Origin: Pelagimonas sp050633425
GTDB taxonomy: Bacteria; Pseudomonadota; Alphaproteobacteria; Rhodobacterales; Rhodobacteraceae
Assembly (NCBI RefSeq): GCF_050633425.1
Contig: NZ_JBOEGM010000004.1
Span: 124,001-188,000 of the forward strand
Direction: 5' to 3'
Length of the DNA stretch: 64,000 nucleotides
A program made the position numbers and the translations under genes. Below the pieces are notes generated by a model. The model did no database searches, was not told the origin of the DNA, and saw only the letters and a list, made by a program, of their open reading frames with translations. Positions 42,901 to 52,598 of the stretch are shown in pieces (the first letter of the stretch is position 1; each line of letters opens with the position of its first letter).

Positions 42901-44679
42901 TCAATTAACCTGCTCAGTGACACCGGGTTGCCCCAATGTCTGATACGTCCGCCAGCTACCGAGATGAGTGATATCTTCTGCACCTTGAACACCGGTCGTT
43001 TCGACAAGGAAACCATGCGCCTTTGAGCCATTTTCAAGCTCAACCGTACCGATCGAAAGCGGTGCGGGAATTCCTTCAAGGAATGCACCAACAGCGGATT
43101 TCGGCAGAGCCCAGACTTCAAGCTCGATCTTCGCACCTTTTTCGATCCGAAGGAGACCAGGCCTTTGGGGGGGCCCCCCGGCCAGAGCGTAAAGACGATA
43201 GCGCGGCGCGGTATGCGTCGCTTGGAGGAGCCGCCCGCCGCGTGATGTCAGTTCATGGTTGAGCGCCATGCCGGACATATGGGCACCGCATACTGCAATA
43301 GCGATTTCCGCCTCTGTGACGCTGTTTGGTGTGACAGCAACAGCTTCACCGGCGAAAGCCGCCGCGAAACTTGCCACCAGCGCGTCTTGACCGCTGGGAG
43401 CCAAAAGAGTGATCGACCCTGGGCGTCCGTCGCTGCGCGGCTCCGACGGGACTGCTATGCCGCACATGTCCAAGAGGTTCACGAAATTGGTATAGGTGCC
43501 GAGGTTTGAGTTCGGGGTCACGGGGTCAGCCTCAAGATCGGCCACCGAATAGAACGTTGGGATCGTCGGGACACACAGCATATCGACCTGTGCCATCAGC
43601 TCATTTGCGGCCCGTTCCAGCTCTTTCAATCGGTAGATGCCTCGGAACGCATCCGCAGCAGATAGCTTCTCGGCAGCGCCAATGATCTTTGCCGTTGTTG
43701 GATGCAAAGCATCTGGCGTATTTTGCATGATTTCTTCGACAACGGTATAGCGCTCAGCCACCCACGCCCCTTCGTAGAGCATTTCCGCCACGGCATAGAA
43801 TGGCGAGAAATCGAGCTCCACAAGCGTCGCGCCGAGTGTTTGCAACTGCTTCAGATTGGTTTCGAAATTTTCAGCCTGCACGGTATCGCCAAAGAAAATC
43901 CGCGAGGCCGCATCAGGAACCCCCACCTTTAAGGCGGACGACGGCGTGTTCAGATGTCCCGCAGTTAGATTCTTGGAATAGGCGTCTTCCGTGTCTTCTG
44001 CGCAGGCCACTTGGAACGCAGCAAAGGCGTCGGACACAGTCGCAGCGAAGATTGAGATGGTATCGAGCGTGCGGCAGGCAGGCACCACTCCGGTTGCAGA
44101 CAATGCGCCCAAGGACGGTTTCAACCCAACGATATTGTTGAGCGCCGCCGGAACGCGGCCGGAGCCTGCCGTATCTGTGCCAAGCGAGAACGTGACAAAG
44201 CCATGACCGACAGCAACACCCGAGCCGCCCGATGACCCGCCCGGGACAATATCGGGATCAATCGCATTTTTGGGGGCACCATAGGGCGTGCGCACGCCGA
44301 CCAATCCGGTTGCGAATTGGTCGAGATTGGTCTTGCCGATGACCAATGCGCCCGCCGCCCGCAGCTTTGATATGACAAAGGCGTCGCGGTCCGGTGTATA
44401 GGCATAGGACGGACACGCGGCAGTTGTCGGGAGTCCGGCCACGTCGATGTTGTCTTTTGCCACGAAAGGAACACCCCAAAGTGGCTGCGCCCCGGAGCGT
44501 GCAGGCAAGGACTCTGCTTCGTCGATCACGTCTTCCATTGGTCGAAGATGAATAAATATCGCCGGGTCGCCCACCGCTTCGATGCGCCGGTAAACCTCGC
44601 GCACGATGTCTGATGGGGTCGCCCCAGTGTCATATGCATCATGCAGGGCATCAAGTGTCAGGGCCGTGTCTTTTGTCAT
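42901..44679 (-). CDS. atzF: Allophanate hydrolase
   Basis: An amidase-signature enzyme that turns allophanate into ammonium and CO2. 592 aa, full AtzF length: the amidase domain with Ser-cisSer-Lys (Lys in VPFVAKDNIDV; Ser cluster in PGGSSGGSGVAVGHG and LGTDTAGSGRVPA) plus the C-terminal AtzF domain (about residues 460-592, AVCGAHMSGMALNHELTSRGG). No urea carboxylase lies next to it, so it is not part of a standard urea amidolyase pair. It follows the ABC transporter genes by 18 bp, which suggests the imported solute is degraded through allophanate or that the annotated substrate is wider. Confidence 0.93.
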   Translation of the reverse strand: MTKDTALTLDALHDAYDTGATPSDIVREVYRRIEAVGDPAIFIHLRPMEDVIDEAESLPARSGAQPLWGVPFVAKDNIDVAGLPTTAACPSYAYTPDRDAFVISKLRAAGALVIGKTNLDQFATGLVGVRTPYGAPKNAIDPDIVPGGSSGGSGVAVGHGFVTFSLGTDTAGSGRVPAALNNIVGLKPSLGALSATGVVPACRTLDTISIFAATVSDAFAAFQVACAEDTEDAYSKNLTAGHLNTPSSALKVGVPDAASRIFFGDTVQAENFETNLKQLQTLGATLVELDFSPFYAVAEMLYEGAWVAERYTVVEEIMQNTPDALHPTTAKIIGAAEKLSAADAFRGIYRLKELERAANELMAQVDMLCVPTIPTFYSVADLEADPVTPNSNLGTYTNFVNLLDMCGIAVPSEPRSDGRPGSITLLAPSGQDALVASFAAAFAGEAVAVTPNSVTEAEIAIAVCGAHMSGMALNHELTSRGGRLLQATHTAPRYRLYALAGGPPQRPGLLRIEKGAKIELEVWALPKSAVGAFLEGIPAPLSIGTVELENGSKAHGFLVETTGVQGAEDITHLGSWRTYQTLGQPGVTEQVN

Positions 44680-44697
44680 GGTCTTGGTCTTTCCGTT

Positions 44698-46326
44698 TCA
44701 GGCGGCAACAGGTTCGGGCGGCTGCGGGGCGGCCTCGATCAAAGCGCGGGTGTAGGGGTGGCTGGGGTTGTCCATCACGGCCGCAGTCGGACCACGATCA
44801 ACGATTTCTCCCTGTTTCATGACGAGAACCTCGTCACACAGCAGGCGCACAACGTTGAGGTCGTGGCTGACAAACAGATACGACATGTTCATTTGCGCCC
44901 GCAGATCCACCAATAGATTGAGGACGAGAGCTTGGATGGAGACGTCAAGCGCCGCAGTCGGCTCATCTAGGATCAGGAGCTTCGGCTCCAATGCGATGGC
45001 GCGTGCAATACCAACACGGGCTTTCTGGCCACCCGAGAGTTGGTGTGGAAAACGGCTCAGGAGCGGTTGTGGAAGGCCCACCAACTCCGCCAGCTCTGAC
45101 ACGCGATTGGACAGTTTTGCCCCCTGCAACCGATCAATTCGGGCCAGCGGCTCTGCGATGGCAGACGCGGCGGTGCCACGCGGGTTCAGGCTGTCGGTCG
45201 CATCCTGAAATACCATTTGGATGTCTCGGCGCACGGGGTGACGCATGAACTGACCTGATGGGGTCGATGCGATGTCGTGCCCCTCAAACAGGATATTCCC
45301 AGAGGTCGGATCTTGCAGGCGCACAACCATTTCCGAAGTCGTGGATTTTCCGCTGCCGCTTTCACCGACAAGCCCCAGCGACTGCCCAGCCTTGATGTCG
45401 AAAGACACATCTTTCACAGCCTGAACCGGACCCGATTTGCCCGGATAGGTCTTTACAAGGTTACGTACCTCCAGAAGCGGACGCGTATGGACCTTAAGCT
45501 CGGGTTCGGGACTGCGCGCTTCGGGCGGCAAGAGGTTTCTGATGGATGCGCCCAGACGTGGTGTCGCGTCCACAAGCTTACGCGTATAGGCGTGTTGGGG
45601 ATCGGTGAAGAGCTTGTCCGGTGCGCCTTGCTCGACAATCAGGCCGTCTTTCATGACCACAATACGGTCGCAATACTGCGATGCGAGGCCAAGATCGTGC
45701 GTGATAAGAAGCATCCCCATGCCGCGCTCTTTCGCAAGATCACCCACAAGGTCCATGACTGCTTTTTGCGTGGTAATGTCGAGCCCGGTTGTGGGTTCAT
45801 CTGCGATCAACAGCTGTGGTTTGCAGGCCAGCGCGATGGCGATGACAATCCGTTGGCACATGCCGCCTGACAGCTCGAACGGATAGGCCTCATAGCGGGC
45901 GGCGGCATCGTTGATTTTGACGGCTTCCAGGGCAGCAACGGCTTTGGCCTTCGCATCCTGCCTTGTCGCCTGCGCATGGCGGATCAACACGTCTTCAACT
46001 TGGTGCCCAACGCGCCGAATGGGGTTGAGAGCAGCGCGTGGGTTCTGAAAGATCATCGAGATTTCACGGCCACGAATGTCACGCATGTCTCGCTCTGATG
46101 CGGCGCGCAGGTCGATCCCGCCATAGGTCACATTCCCAGTTCGGATGTGCCCACCGGCATCAAGAATGCGCATCAGGGCGTAAGAGGTCACAGATTTGCC
46201 CGATCCACTTTCCCCGACAATGCCCAAAGTTTCGCCTTTCGCGACATCGAGGGAGATACCACGCACGGCGTTCACCTCGCCCTTTCGGGTTTTGAATGCG
46301 ACGGAAAGGTCCTTAATCGACAACAT
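44698..46326 (-). CDS. Dipeptide/oligopeptide-type ABC transporter, fused double ATPase
   Basis: 542 aa with two complete nucleotide-binding domains, as in GsiA/DppDF fusions. Walker A GESGSGKS occurs twice (about residues 37-44 and 314-321), the signatures are LSGGM and LSGGQKAR, and Walker B regions are LLIADEPTTGLD and LLILDEPTAALD. Oligopeptide ABC C-terminal segments follow each domain. It energises the two permeases encoded just upstream. Confidence 0.95.
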   Translation of the reverse strand: MLSIKDLSVAFKTRKGEVNAVRGISLDVAKGETLGIVGESGSGKSVTSYALMRILDAGGHIRTGNVTYGGIDLRAASERDMRDIRGREISMIFQNPRAALNPIRRVGHQVEDVLIRHAQATRQDAKAKAVAALEAVKINDAAARYEAYPFELSGGMCQRIVIAIALACKPQLLIADEPTTGLDITTQKAVMDLVGDLAKERGMGMLLITHDLGLASQYCDRIVVMKDGLIVEQGAPDKLFTDPQHAYTRKLVDATPRLGASIRNLLPPEARSPEPELKVHTRPLLEVRNLVKTYPGKSGPVQAVKDVSFDIKAGQSLGLVGESGSGKSTTSEMVVRLQDPTSGNILFEGHDIASTPSGQFMRHPVRRDIQMVFQDATDSLNPRGTAASAIAEPLARIDRLQGAKLSNRVSELAELVGLPQPLLSRFPHQLSGGQKARVGIARAIALEPKLLILDEPTAALDVSIQALVLNLLVDLRAQMNMSYLFVSHDLNVVRLLCDEVLVMKQGEIVDRGPTAAVMDNPSHPYTRALIEAAPQPPEPVAA

Positions 46327-46329
46327 GGC

Positions 46330-47214
46330 TCAGGTCCTCTTTCGGGGGTCAACGATGTCGCGAAGACCATCGCCGAGAAGGTTGAATGTGAAGACCGCGA
46401 GCATGAGCCACAGACCAGGGAAAACCGCGAGCCACCATTCGCCAGAGACAATGAAGTTCGCGCCTTCGGCGACCATGATCCCCCATTCGGGTGTCGGCGG
46501 GCGAACGCCAAGGCCGATAAAGCTGAGGCCTGCCGCGTTCAGGATGGCCCAACCGAGGTTGAGCGAAACCTGCACCATCATCGGCGGAAGGGCGTTTGGA
46601 AAAATATGAACGGCGAGCACGCGCAGATCGCTATTGCCCGCCAGCTTGGCAGCCTGTGCAAAGCCCGCATTCCGGCGGATGTTGACCTCGGCCCGCACAA
46701 GGCGCGCATAGAAGGGGATGTTGATGATTGCGGTGGCGTAGATGATATTTTCGACTGTGTTGCCAAGCGCGGCCACGACGCCCATTGCCAGAACGAACAG
46801 CGGAAACGCCATGATCGTGTCGAGGCAACGGTTCAGGACAGCGTCGAGCCACCCGCCCCAATATCCTGCGATTGAGCCGAGGACAGACCCGAGGACAAAG
46901 CTGAGTGCCACAGCCACAACCGATATGGTTAAATCGAGGCGCGTTGCCACGATGACCCGGCTGAACACGTCACGGCCCAGATTGTCAGTCCCAAACCAAT
47001 GATCCCAGCTGGGGGCTTCGAGCGCGCGGCTTGCATTTGTGGCCAGCGGGTCAAAGGGCACCAAGGCGGGGCCGAAGACCGCGCAGCCCAGAAAGAAGGC
47101 CAGCATCGCAAAGGCCAGCATCGTGACCGGGTTGTCCTTGAGGACATAGGCGATGTGCCCAAGGGTTGTGTCGCCTTTGGCCGTGGGTCGGGTTGTTGTT
47201 ACGTCGACCATCAA
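46330..47214 (-). CDS. ABC transporter permease (DppC-like)
   Basis: 294 aa with about six transmembrane segments. The N-terminal cytosolic part is followed by an OppC-type TM and the EAA loop (RLVRAEVNIRRNAGFAQAAKLAGNSDLRVL). FDPLATNASRALEAPSWDHWFGTDNLGRDVFSRV is the usual DppC start. Its ATG overlaps the upstream permease stop (ATGA). The ATPase begins 3 bp after its stop. Confidence 0.95.
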   Translation of the reverse strand: MMVDVTTTRPTAKGDTTLGHIAYVLKDNPVTMLAFAMLAFFLGCAVFGPALVPFDPLATNASRALEAPSWDHWFGTDNLGRDVFSRVIVATRLDLTISVVAVALSFVLGSVLGSIAGYWGGWLDAVLNRCLDTIMAFPLFVLAMGVVAALGNTVENIIYATAIINIPFYARLVRAEVNIRRNAGFAQAAKLAGNSDLRVLAVHIFPNALPPMMVQVSLNLGWAILNAAGLSFIGLGVRPPTPEWGIMVAEGANFIVSGEWWLAVFPGLWLMLAVFTFNLLGDGLRDIVDPRKRT

Positions 47215-48230
47215 TTCAATCCGATACGAGGATCGATCAGCGCATAAGCGATATCGATGATGAGATTGAGCGCCACAAAAAGAAGCGCCATGGCCAGAAC
47301 GAAGCCTTGTACGGCGGCGTAGTCCGAAACCACCAGCGCTTCGACCGCATAAGATCCGATACCCGGCCAGGCGAATACTTTCTCGACCAAGACGTTTGCG
47401 CCAAGTGTGAAGGAAAAGACCATGCCAAGGGTGGTGACGACCGGCAGGAGCGCGTTTCGAAAAGCGTAACCATAGAGAACCTTGCGACTGCCAAGGCCAG
47501 CGGCTCGGGCGGTGCGGATAAAGTCAGACGACAGCGCCGAGAGCATGGATGCGCGCGTCATGCGGGCAATGGGTGCCAGTGTGAAAAGGGCAAGTGTCGT
47601 GGCCGGCAGGATCAGTTGCTTGAGGGCTCCGAACCACGTTTCCCAATCGCCCGCAATCGCGGCGTCGATCAGGTAAAAGCCGGTGACATGCGGGGGCGAG
47701 AGATAGATAAAGTCGAGCCGCCCCAGAGGAGATGGCGCAAGACCGGCGAGGTAATAGAAAATATAAATCAGCACGATCCCGGTGAAAAAGGTTGGGGTTG
47801 AGACACCGGCTGTCACGAGAATTCGGCACAGATGATCAACCCATGTTCCGGGCCGGGTGGCCGCAAGAACGCCCAACGGAATGGCAATAGCGCAGGACAA
47901 AAGCAACGCGACGAGTGTCAATTCAAGAGAGGCAGGCAAACGGGCGGCCAGATCGGACACGACTGTCTGGCCCGTTGTCAGTGAGCTGCCGAGATCACCG
48001 CGCGCCAGATCGCCGACGTACAAGAAGAACTGCTGGACGAGTGATTTATCGAGGCCAAGCGCTTCTCGAATTTCGGCAATTGACGCCGCATCCGCCGCCG
48101 GACCTGCAAAGTAGGCGGCGGGATCCCCTGGTAGGGCGCGTGTGAGCAGAAACGAGATCACAACAACGCCCATCACAACGGGGATCGCCTGGGCCAAACG
48201 GCCCAGGATCATTTTCGACCGTGCGCTCAT
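47211..48230 (-). CDS. ABC transporter permease (DppB-like)
   Basis: 339 aa with the DppB start (LAQAIPVVMGVVVISFLLTRALPGDPA) and about six transmembrane helices; the EAA loop is ARMTRASMLSALSSDFIRTARAAGL. It shares a base with the stop of the binding-protein gene (TGATG) and 4 bp with the second permease. Confidence 0.95.
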   Translation of the reverse strand: MSARSKMILGRLAQAIPVVMGVVVISFLLTRALPGDPAAYFAGPAADAASIAEIREALGLDKSLVQQFFLYVGDLARGDLGSSLTTGQTVVSDLAARLPASLELTLVALLLSCAIAIPLGVLAATRPGTWVDHLCRILVTAGVSTPTFFTGIVLIYIFYYLAGLAPSPLGRLDFIYLSPPHVTGFYLIDAAIAGDWETWFGALKQLILPATTLALFTLAPIARMTRASMLSALSSDFIRTARAAGLGSRKVLYGYAFRNALLPVVTTLGMVFSFTLGANVLVEKVFAWPGIGSYAVEALVVSDYAAVQGFVLAMALLFVALNLIIDIAYALIDPRIGLN

Positions 48231-49852
48231 CAGCTGGTGGCCGTGGTCAGTGGACGCACGTCGAGCTGGCGGTGGAACCAGAACTCATATCCAGCCGCGC
48301 CGTTCATTGCGACGTTCAGAGCAGGCTGCCAAAGCGGGATTCGAGGAAGATCGTCAAACGCGATCTCGAACATGCGTTTGATGTTGGGCGCATAGGCCGG
48401 GTCATCCATCGGGATGTGCAGCGTGCTGTCCACAAGCTTTTCTATTTCCTCGTTCAGGTAGTTCGAAGAGTTGAACAGGTGCCCGTGCTTGTAGGCCCAG
48501 AAGAAATAGTAATCGGGGGTATTCAGCCAGCCGCCGAAGTTCTCAAGGTGCAGCGGCAGGCGTTTTTCGACCAAGGCCGCCGATCGCCAGTTTGCGCCGG
48601 GAATCTTTTCAATCTGGGCCTTAATCCCGATCTCTGCGAATGCTTCCTGCATCAAAAGCGCGGTTGGCTCCATCCAGTCCGCCAGACCAAGGCTGATTGA
48701 CAAAGGCACTTCAAAGCCCGAGGCGAAACCAGAGGCCTCCATGTGCTCCTTGGCTTTGGCCATATCAGTCATATACGGCGACTTGCGGGGCCAAGCCGTA
48801 TCGGAGATTTCAGCCCCACCACCCCACATCGGCGCTCCTCGACCGTAGGCCGCAGTCTGGAAGATGGCCTCATAGGGGATGGCATAGGCGAGTGCCTTGC
48901 GCACGTTAGCGTCTTGAAATGGCTCGAAATTAAAATTCGGGCAGAGGCAATGGATGCAATTCTCAATGGGCGTCGAATAGACGTCCACGCCCTCCATTGC
49001 ATCGAGTTCGGAAGCGTCTTTGTTCGGAATGTTGAATGACATTTGCACGTCACCGCGTTCGACAAGCGCGCGGCGGGTTGCCGGGCTTGGCACTTCGCGG
49101 ACAATCACCTGCTCAAAGCCTGGCAAGGGTCCACCAACCCAGGCATCATTGCGTTCATAAACAAGTTGCTGCCCCTGATCCCAGCGCACGATCTTATAGG
49201 CGCCTGATCCTGCTGGCGTCGTGTGCAGGTATTCCATCGCCCAGGGGTCGTCTGCCGTCGCATTTGCTTTGGCGACCTCCGCGTTGATGATAAATGGCAC
49301 CGGCACGGCAAGGTCAGGCAGAGTCAGCTTGGAGGGCTTGTCGAGCGTGATGACAAATGTTTCTTCATCGACCGCTTCGAATTGATCAGGGCGTTCCAAA
49401 CCGCCTGCTTTCATTTGAACGGTCGGAAAGCCACCAGCAGAGACGGCCCGGTCAAACGACCACTTCACATCGGCAGCTGTGACTTTGCGCCCGTCCCAGA
49501 AAGTTGCGTCGGGCTTGATCTTGAAGGTCATGGTCAGGCCGTCATCCGAAATGGTCCAGCTTTCAGCCAGTTCCGGCTCGATCACATCGTAATCGTAGGA
49601 CAAGCCACCGCCCGGTGTGTCTTTGGTTCCAAAGCTGACCAATCGGTCATAGCAGTTCACCGCGACTTGGTAGGAGGCCCGGTTTGTCCCTGTACGATGC
49701 AGATCAAGGCTGTTGATGGTCTGGCCCGACACGACAACGATCCTGCCGTTCGACTGGGCCTGTGCCGGCATCGCTTTCAGGAACGGCAGCATGGCTGCAC
49801 CAACCGTGCCGCCGGTGAGTTTCAGAAAAGTTCTGCGTGAAGTGTCGGTCAT
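48230..49852 (-). CDS. ABC transporter substrate-binding protein (SBP family 5), Tat-type signal
   Basis: 540 aa from MTDTSRRTFLKLTGGTVGAAM, a twin-arginine-type signal (SRRTFLK). The cluster-C binding fold is typical of DppA/OppA-like proteins (YERNDAWVGGPLPGFEQVIVREV, VRKALAYAIPYEAIFQTA). The ligand is unknown. It is first in the operon with two permeases, the ATPase and allophanate hydrolase, and diverges from a LysR gene. The upstream in-frame ATG (49912) would bury the signal peptide. Confidence 0.93.
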   Translation of the reverse strand: MTDTSRRTFLKLTGGTVGAAMLPFLKAMPAQAQSNGRIVVVSGQTINSLDLHRTGTNRASYQVAVNCYDRLVSFGTKDTPGGGLSYDYDVIEPELAESWTISDDGLTMTFKIKPDATFWDGRKVTAADVKWSFDRAVSAGGFPTVQMKAGGLERPDQFEAVDEETFVITLDKPSKLTLPDLAVPVPFIINAEVAKANATADDPWAMEYLHTTPAGSGAYKIVRWDQGQQLVYERNDAWVGGPLPGFEQVIVREVPSPATRRALVERGDVQMSFNIPNKDASELDAMEGVDVYSTPIENCIHCLCPNFNFEPFQDANVRKALAYAIPYEAIFQTAAYGRGAPMWGGGAEISDTAWPRKSPYMTDMAKAKEHMEASGFASGFEVPLSISLGLADWMEPTALLMQEAFAEIGIKAQIEKIPGANWRSAALVEKRLPLHLENFGGWLNTPDYYFFWAYKHGHLFNSSNYLNEEIEKLVDSTLHIPMDDPAYAPNIKRMFEIAFDDLPRIPLWQPALNVAMNGAAGYEFWFHRQLDVRPLTTATS

Positions 49853-49991
49853 GGCGAGTCCTTTGCGAGCAATACCGGATTTTCTCCAGCCTGCCGCTTT
49901 CAAGCGATGCAAACAAATGTTAAGAAAGAAGCGTAGCGATGCATTTTTTGCATCACTTAGTTTTTTCCTTCATTCGGGCAGGTTTGATGTG

Positions 49992-50879
49992 ATGCGACAT
50001 CTCTTGATCTACGACATGATTGAAGCCGTGCATCGCTCGGGTTCGATCCGAAAAGCGGCAGAAGACACCAACATCACCGCCTCGGCCCTGAACAGACGTA
50101 TTCAGGCATTCGAAGAGGAGTTTGGCTCAGAAATCTTTGAGCGTCTTGCGCGCGGGATGCGCCTGAACCCGGCGGGAGAGCTCTTGCTTCACCACATCCG
50201 GCTTCAGCGACAGGATTTGGCCCGTGTCCATGGCCAGGTCGCAGACCTTTCAGGTGTCCGCAGGGGGCAAGTCAAGATTGCCTGTTCGCAAGCCTTGCTG
50301 CCCTACTTTCTGCCACGCGAAATTTCGAAATATCGCGCAGAATTTCCCGATGTGACGTTCACGGTGAATGTCCGTGACCGTATTCAGGCCGAACGTGATC
50401 TGGTCAATTTCGAAAGCGATCTGGCATTGGTGTTCGAGCCCGCCCATATGGTGGATTTCGAAGTGCTGCATGCCATGCATCAACCCGTGATGGCAGTGAT
50501 GTCCGCCGCACATCCGTTGGCGGACAGGGACAGCCTGCGACTTCGAGATTGCCTTGAATATGATCTCGTCCTGCCGGCATCACAGTTTGGCGTACGCGTC
50601 CTGTTGGATCAGGCATCGGCACGGATTGATCGGAAACTCGAACCTGTCCTTGAAACAGACAGTTTCGACATGGTTCGGCATTTTGCAGCCTATGGGCAGG
50701 GTATCGGTTTTCAAATTCCCGTTGGTTTAAATGCTCTGGCCCGTCCCGATATGGCGTTCGTGCCCATCTCTGAAAGAGATGTTTCGGGCGGAGAGCTCTA
50801 CCTCGGTCATCTTCGCGGCCGGACTCTTCCTGTTGCGGCTCTTAAATTCGCAACTCAAGTTGTCACCGCACTTTCTTAG
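49992..50879 (+). CDS. LysR family regulator, divergent from the ABC/allophanate operon
   Basis: 295 aa from MRHLLIYDMIEAVHRSGSIRKAAEDTNITASALNRR, a LysR winged helix, followed by an effector domain (RRGQVKIACSQALLPYFLP). It faces away from the binding-protein gene across a 139-bp spacer that should hold both promoters, so it probably controls the transporter operon. The longer in-frame reading upstream overlaps the divergent gene and is rejected. Confidence 0.9.
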   Translation: MRHLLIYDMIEAVHRSGSIRKAAEDTNITASALNRRIQAFEEEFGSEIFERLARGMRLNPAGELLLHHIRLQRQDLARVHGQVADLSGVRRGQVKIACSQALLPYFLPREISKYRAEFPDVTFTVNVRDRIQAERDLVNFESDLALVFEPAHMVDFEVLHAMHQPVMAVMSAAHPLADRDSLRLRDCLEYDLVLPASQFGVRVLLDQASARIDRKLEPVLETDSFDMVRHFAAYGQGIGFQIPVGLNALARPDMAFVPISERDVSGGELYLGHLRGRTLPVAALKFATQVVTALS

Positions 50880-51165
50880 CAAGAGCATGAATGCACCGGG
50901 GACTTGGAATAACAGGCATCCCGCCTGCGCCGAAAAGGCTGGCCCACGGCAATCCGTGTTTTGTAGGATTGCGACTGCGCCAAACAGACATTGATCGCCG
51001 TCGAACGAAAGGCCGCAATCAGCCCAATGCGGAAGTCGCCTTCTTGTCCAGCCATTGTGGAAGCGGTCATTCACATGGTCAAGCTGGGCGTCTGGAGAGT
51101 GGACGAAACGCCATATCGCTGCTCTGGCAACACGCTTTGCTTTATATGGCGTCTCCCGGAAAAGC
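50880..51165. other. Intergenic stretch with no convincing gene
   Basis: 286 bp between the LysR gene and the immunity-like gene. Short frames exist on both strands but none has a good start or recognisable similarity. The sequence looks like decayed coding DNA at the edge of the toxin-remnant island. Confidence 0.5.
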
Positions 51166-51735
51166 CTACGCTTTGCGGCTTATTTCCAATGCGTCCAAAA
51201 TGGCCTTACCTAACACTTCGTCTGACACGTCTTCTGGCAAGACAGTATCATCATGGCCGCGAATGCCCTCCCAATGGCCACGCCCGCGATAGCGCCATGG
51301 TTTGATTTCGATCTGACCACCTTGCAACCGTAGCGAAACATGGCCTGCGCCGTTGAACAAGGCTTTCAGCGTCTTGACACCAGCGCGCGCCTTGTCTGCT
51401 TCTTCCCACGCCTTGAATTCTTCCTTTGTTGGAAAACGGATGACGCCATCCCACTCTGGATGGTCTGGCGTGATGAACCGGCTGGCCAAGAGCGCGGCCC
51501 GCGCGTGCCCAGCGATTTCGAGTGCAGTTAGGTCTGGCGATAGATACTCATGATACCCCTTGGGGTCTGGATAGGAGATCCCATAAACCGCGTGTGAGGC
51601 GATTTCCGTGAATTTGCGATAGCCCGTGACATAGGCACTTTTGTGCTCTTTGGGAGGCTTGGCGCGCTTTTTTCGCTCCGCTGCCTCAGCGCGCCGTTTC
51701 GCAATCCATTCTTCTGTGGTCAGGACTTTTCTCAT
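51166..51735 (-). CDS. Putative CDI-type immunity protein
   Basis: A 189-aa cytoplasmic protein. The C-terminal GHDDTVLPEDVSDEVLGKAILDALEISRK is like the end of contact-dependent-growth-inhibition immunity proteins of the CdiI/DUF1436 kind, and the N-terminus is basic and helical. Its ATG overlaps the original stop of the toxin remnant (ATGA), exactly where a cognate immunity gene belongs. Unlike the toxin, it is intact and may still protect against the same toxin from neighbours. The family call is by eye. Confidence 0.6.
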   Translation of the reverse strand: MRKVLTTEEWIAKRRAEAAERKKRAKPPKEHKSAYVTGYRKFTEIASHAVYGISYPDPKGYHEYLSPDLTALEIAGHARAALLASRFITPDHPEWDGVIRFPTKEEFKAWEEADKARAGVKTLKALFNGAGHVSLRLQGGQIEIKPWRYRGRGHWEGIRGHDDTVLPEDVSDEVLGKAILDALEISRKA

Positions 51736-52343
51736 CGGATACGGCTCACTTCTACGTCGATCCCCAAACTTTCAGCTTAGTCTATCGCCCGTTGAATTTG
51801 AGTAAGCTGCTCCGGGGTGGTGTCATTTGGAACGGCGAGCTCAAGGCGTTTGAGGTCGATCTGTTCGGGACGCAATGGGAGGGTATTGAGAGTGGACCCA
51901 TCAAATCCGTCGATATGGTCGATGTACCGCTTCAATGCGCCATAGATACGGCTGGGCCGATTCACCTATCCCGGCGCTCGTGTGTCCAGTGACTTTGCAC
52001 TTGTCGCAATGCCTGCATCGCGGTCCCGGAAATCGAATGTCTTGAAGTTGTCCGGTGTACGCTTGCCCAAATCGCCCAGTCGTTCAAGATGATCCTCCCA
52101 TGGTCCGCCTTGTTCTTTGATCGGCCCGCCCCAGCGGATGCCGGGGTTGTCGATTGTGTCCCAGTCGGCATCGGATGGCAGACGACGGGCGTTTTCCGCT
52201 TCGTGCAATAGTTCGTCACGCAAACGGTCGGGATTACTTGTCTCACCACGCCGCCCTCTACGGCGCAACAACTTCGCGGCCAACCCCGCAGGGGCTACCC
52301 CTAAGCCGATCAGCGTATTCAGATAGGCCCGTTGACCCCAGTT
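51732..52343 (-). pseudogene. Decayed CdiA-type C-terminal tRNase toxin fragment
   Basis: An open frame of about 203 codons interrupted by two in-frame stops: TAG at 51966-51968 and TAA at 51777-51779. The joined translation matches the CdiA C-terminal tRNase domain (PF18664): WGGPIKEQGGPWEDHL, DNFKTFDFRD, AGIATSAKSLDT, RPSRIYGALKRYIDH, KRLELAVPNDTT, QIQRAID-[stop]-AESLGIDVEV. Both stops sit where the family would allow Tyr. The true end (TGA, 51732-51734) overlaps the immunity ATG. The N-terminal side (NWGQRAYLNTLIGLGVAPAG, 52284-52343) is a hydrophobic linker, and stops follow upstream, so the delivery part is gone. The two stops are seen directly; the family name is from memory of its motifs. 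Confidence 0.75.
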
Positions 52344-52598
52344 TCAGACGCACGTTCTTTCTCAGTAACAAGCTAGCGCAAGCACTGATTGAAAAAGACC
52401 TCGCGCAGGACTTCGGTTTACGATGGGCGCGTGTCCTTTAGGGCAAGGGGTACTGATGTTGAACATTAGTGTATGGTGAGTCGGGAAAACTGGCACGTTG
52501 AAGTCTCCCAATATCTTCAATGTGATAACACCCGATTTCTCGGGTCATCCTGCTCAAAAGAAACTGTTGGAAGTGGCCAAAGCGGTCGTGGAAACTGG

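Noticed and set aside
51960..51970. Frameshift in the toxin remnant
   Set aside because: Reading through the TAG keeps the same frame into the rest of the domain, so it is a nonsense change and not a shift.
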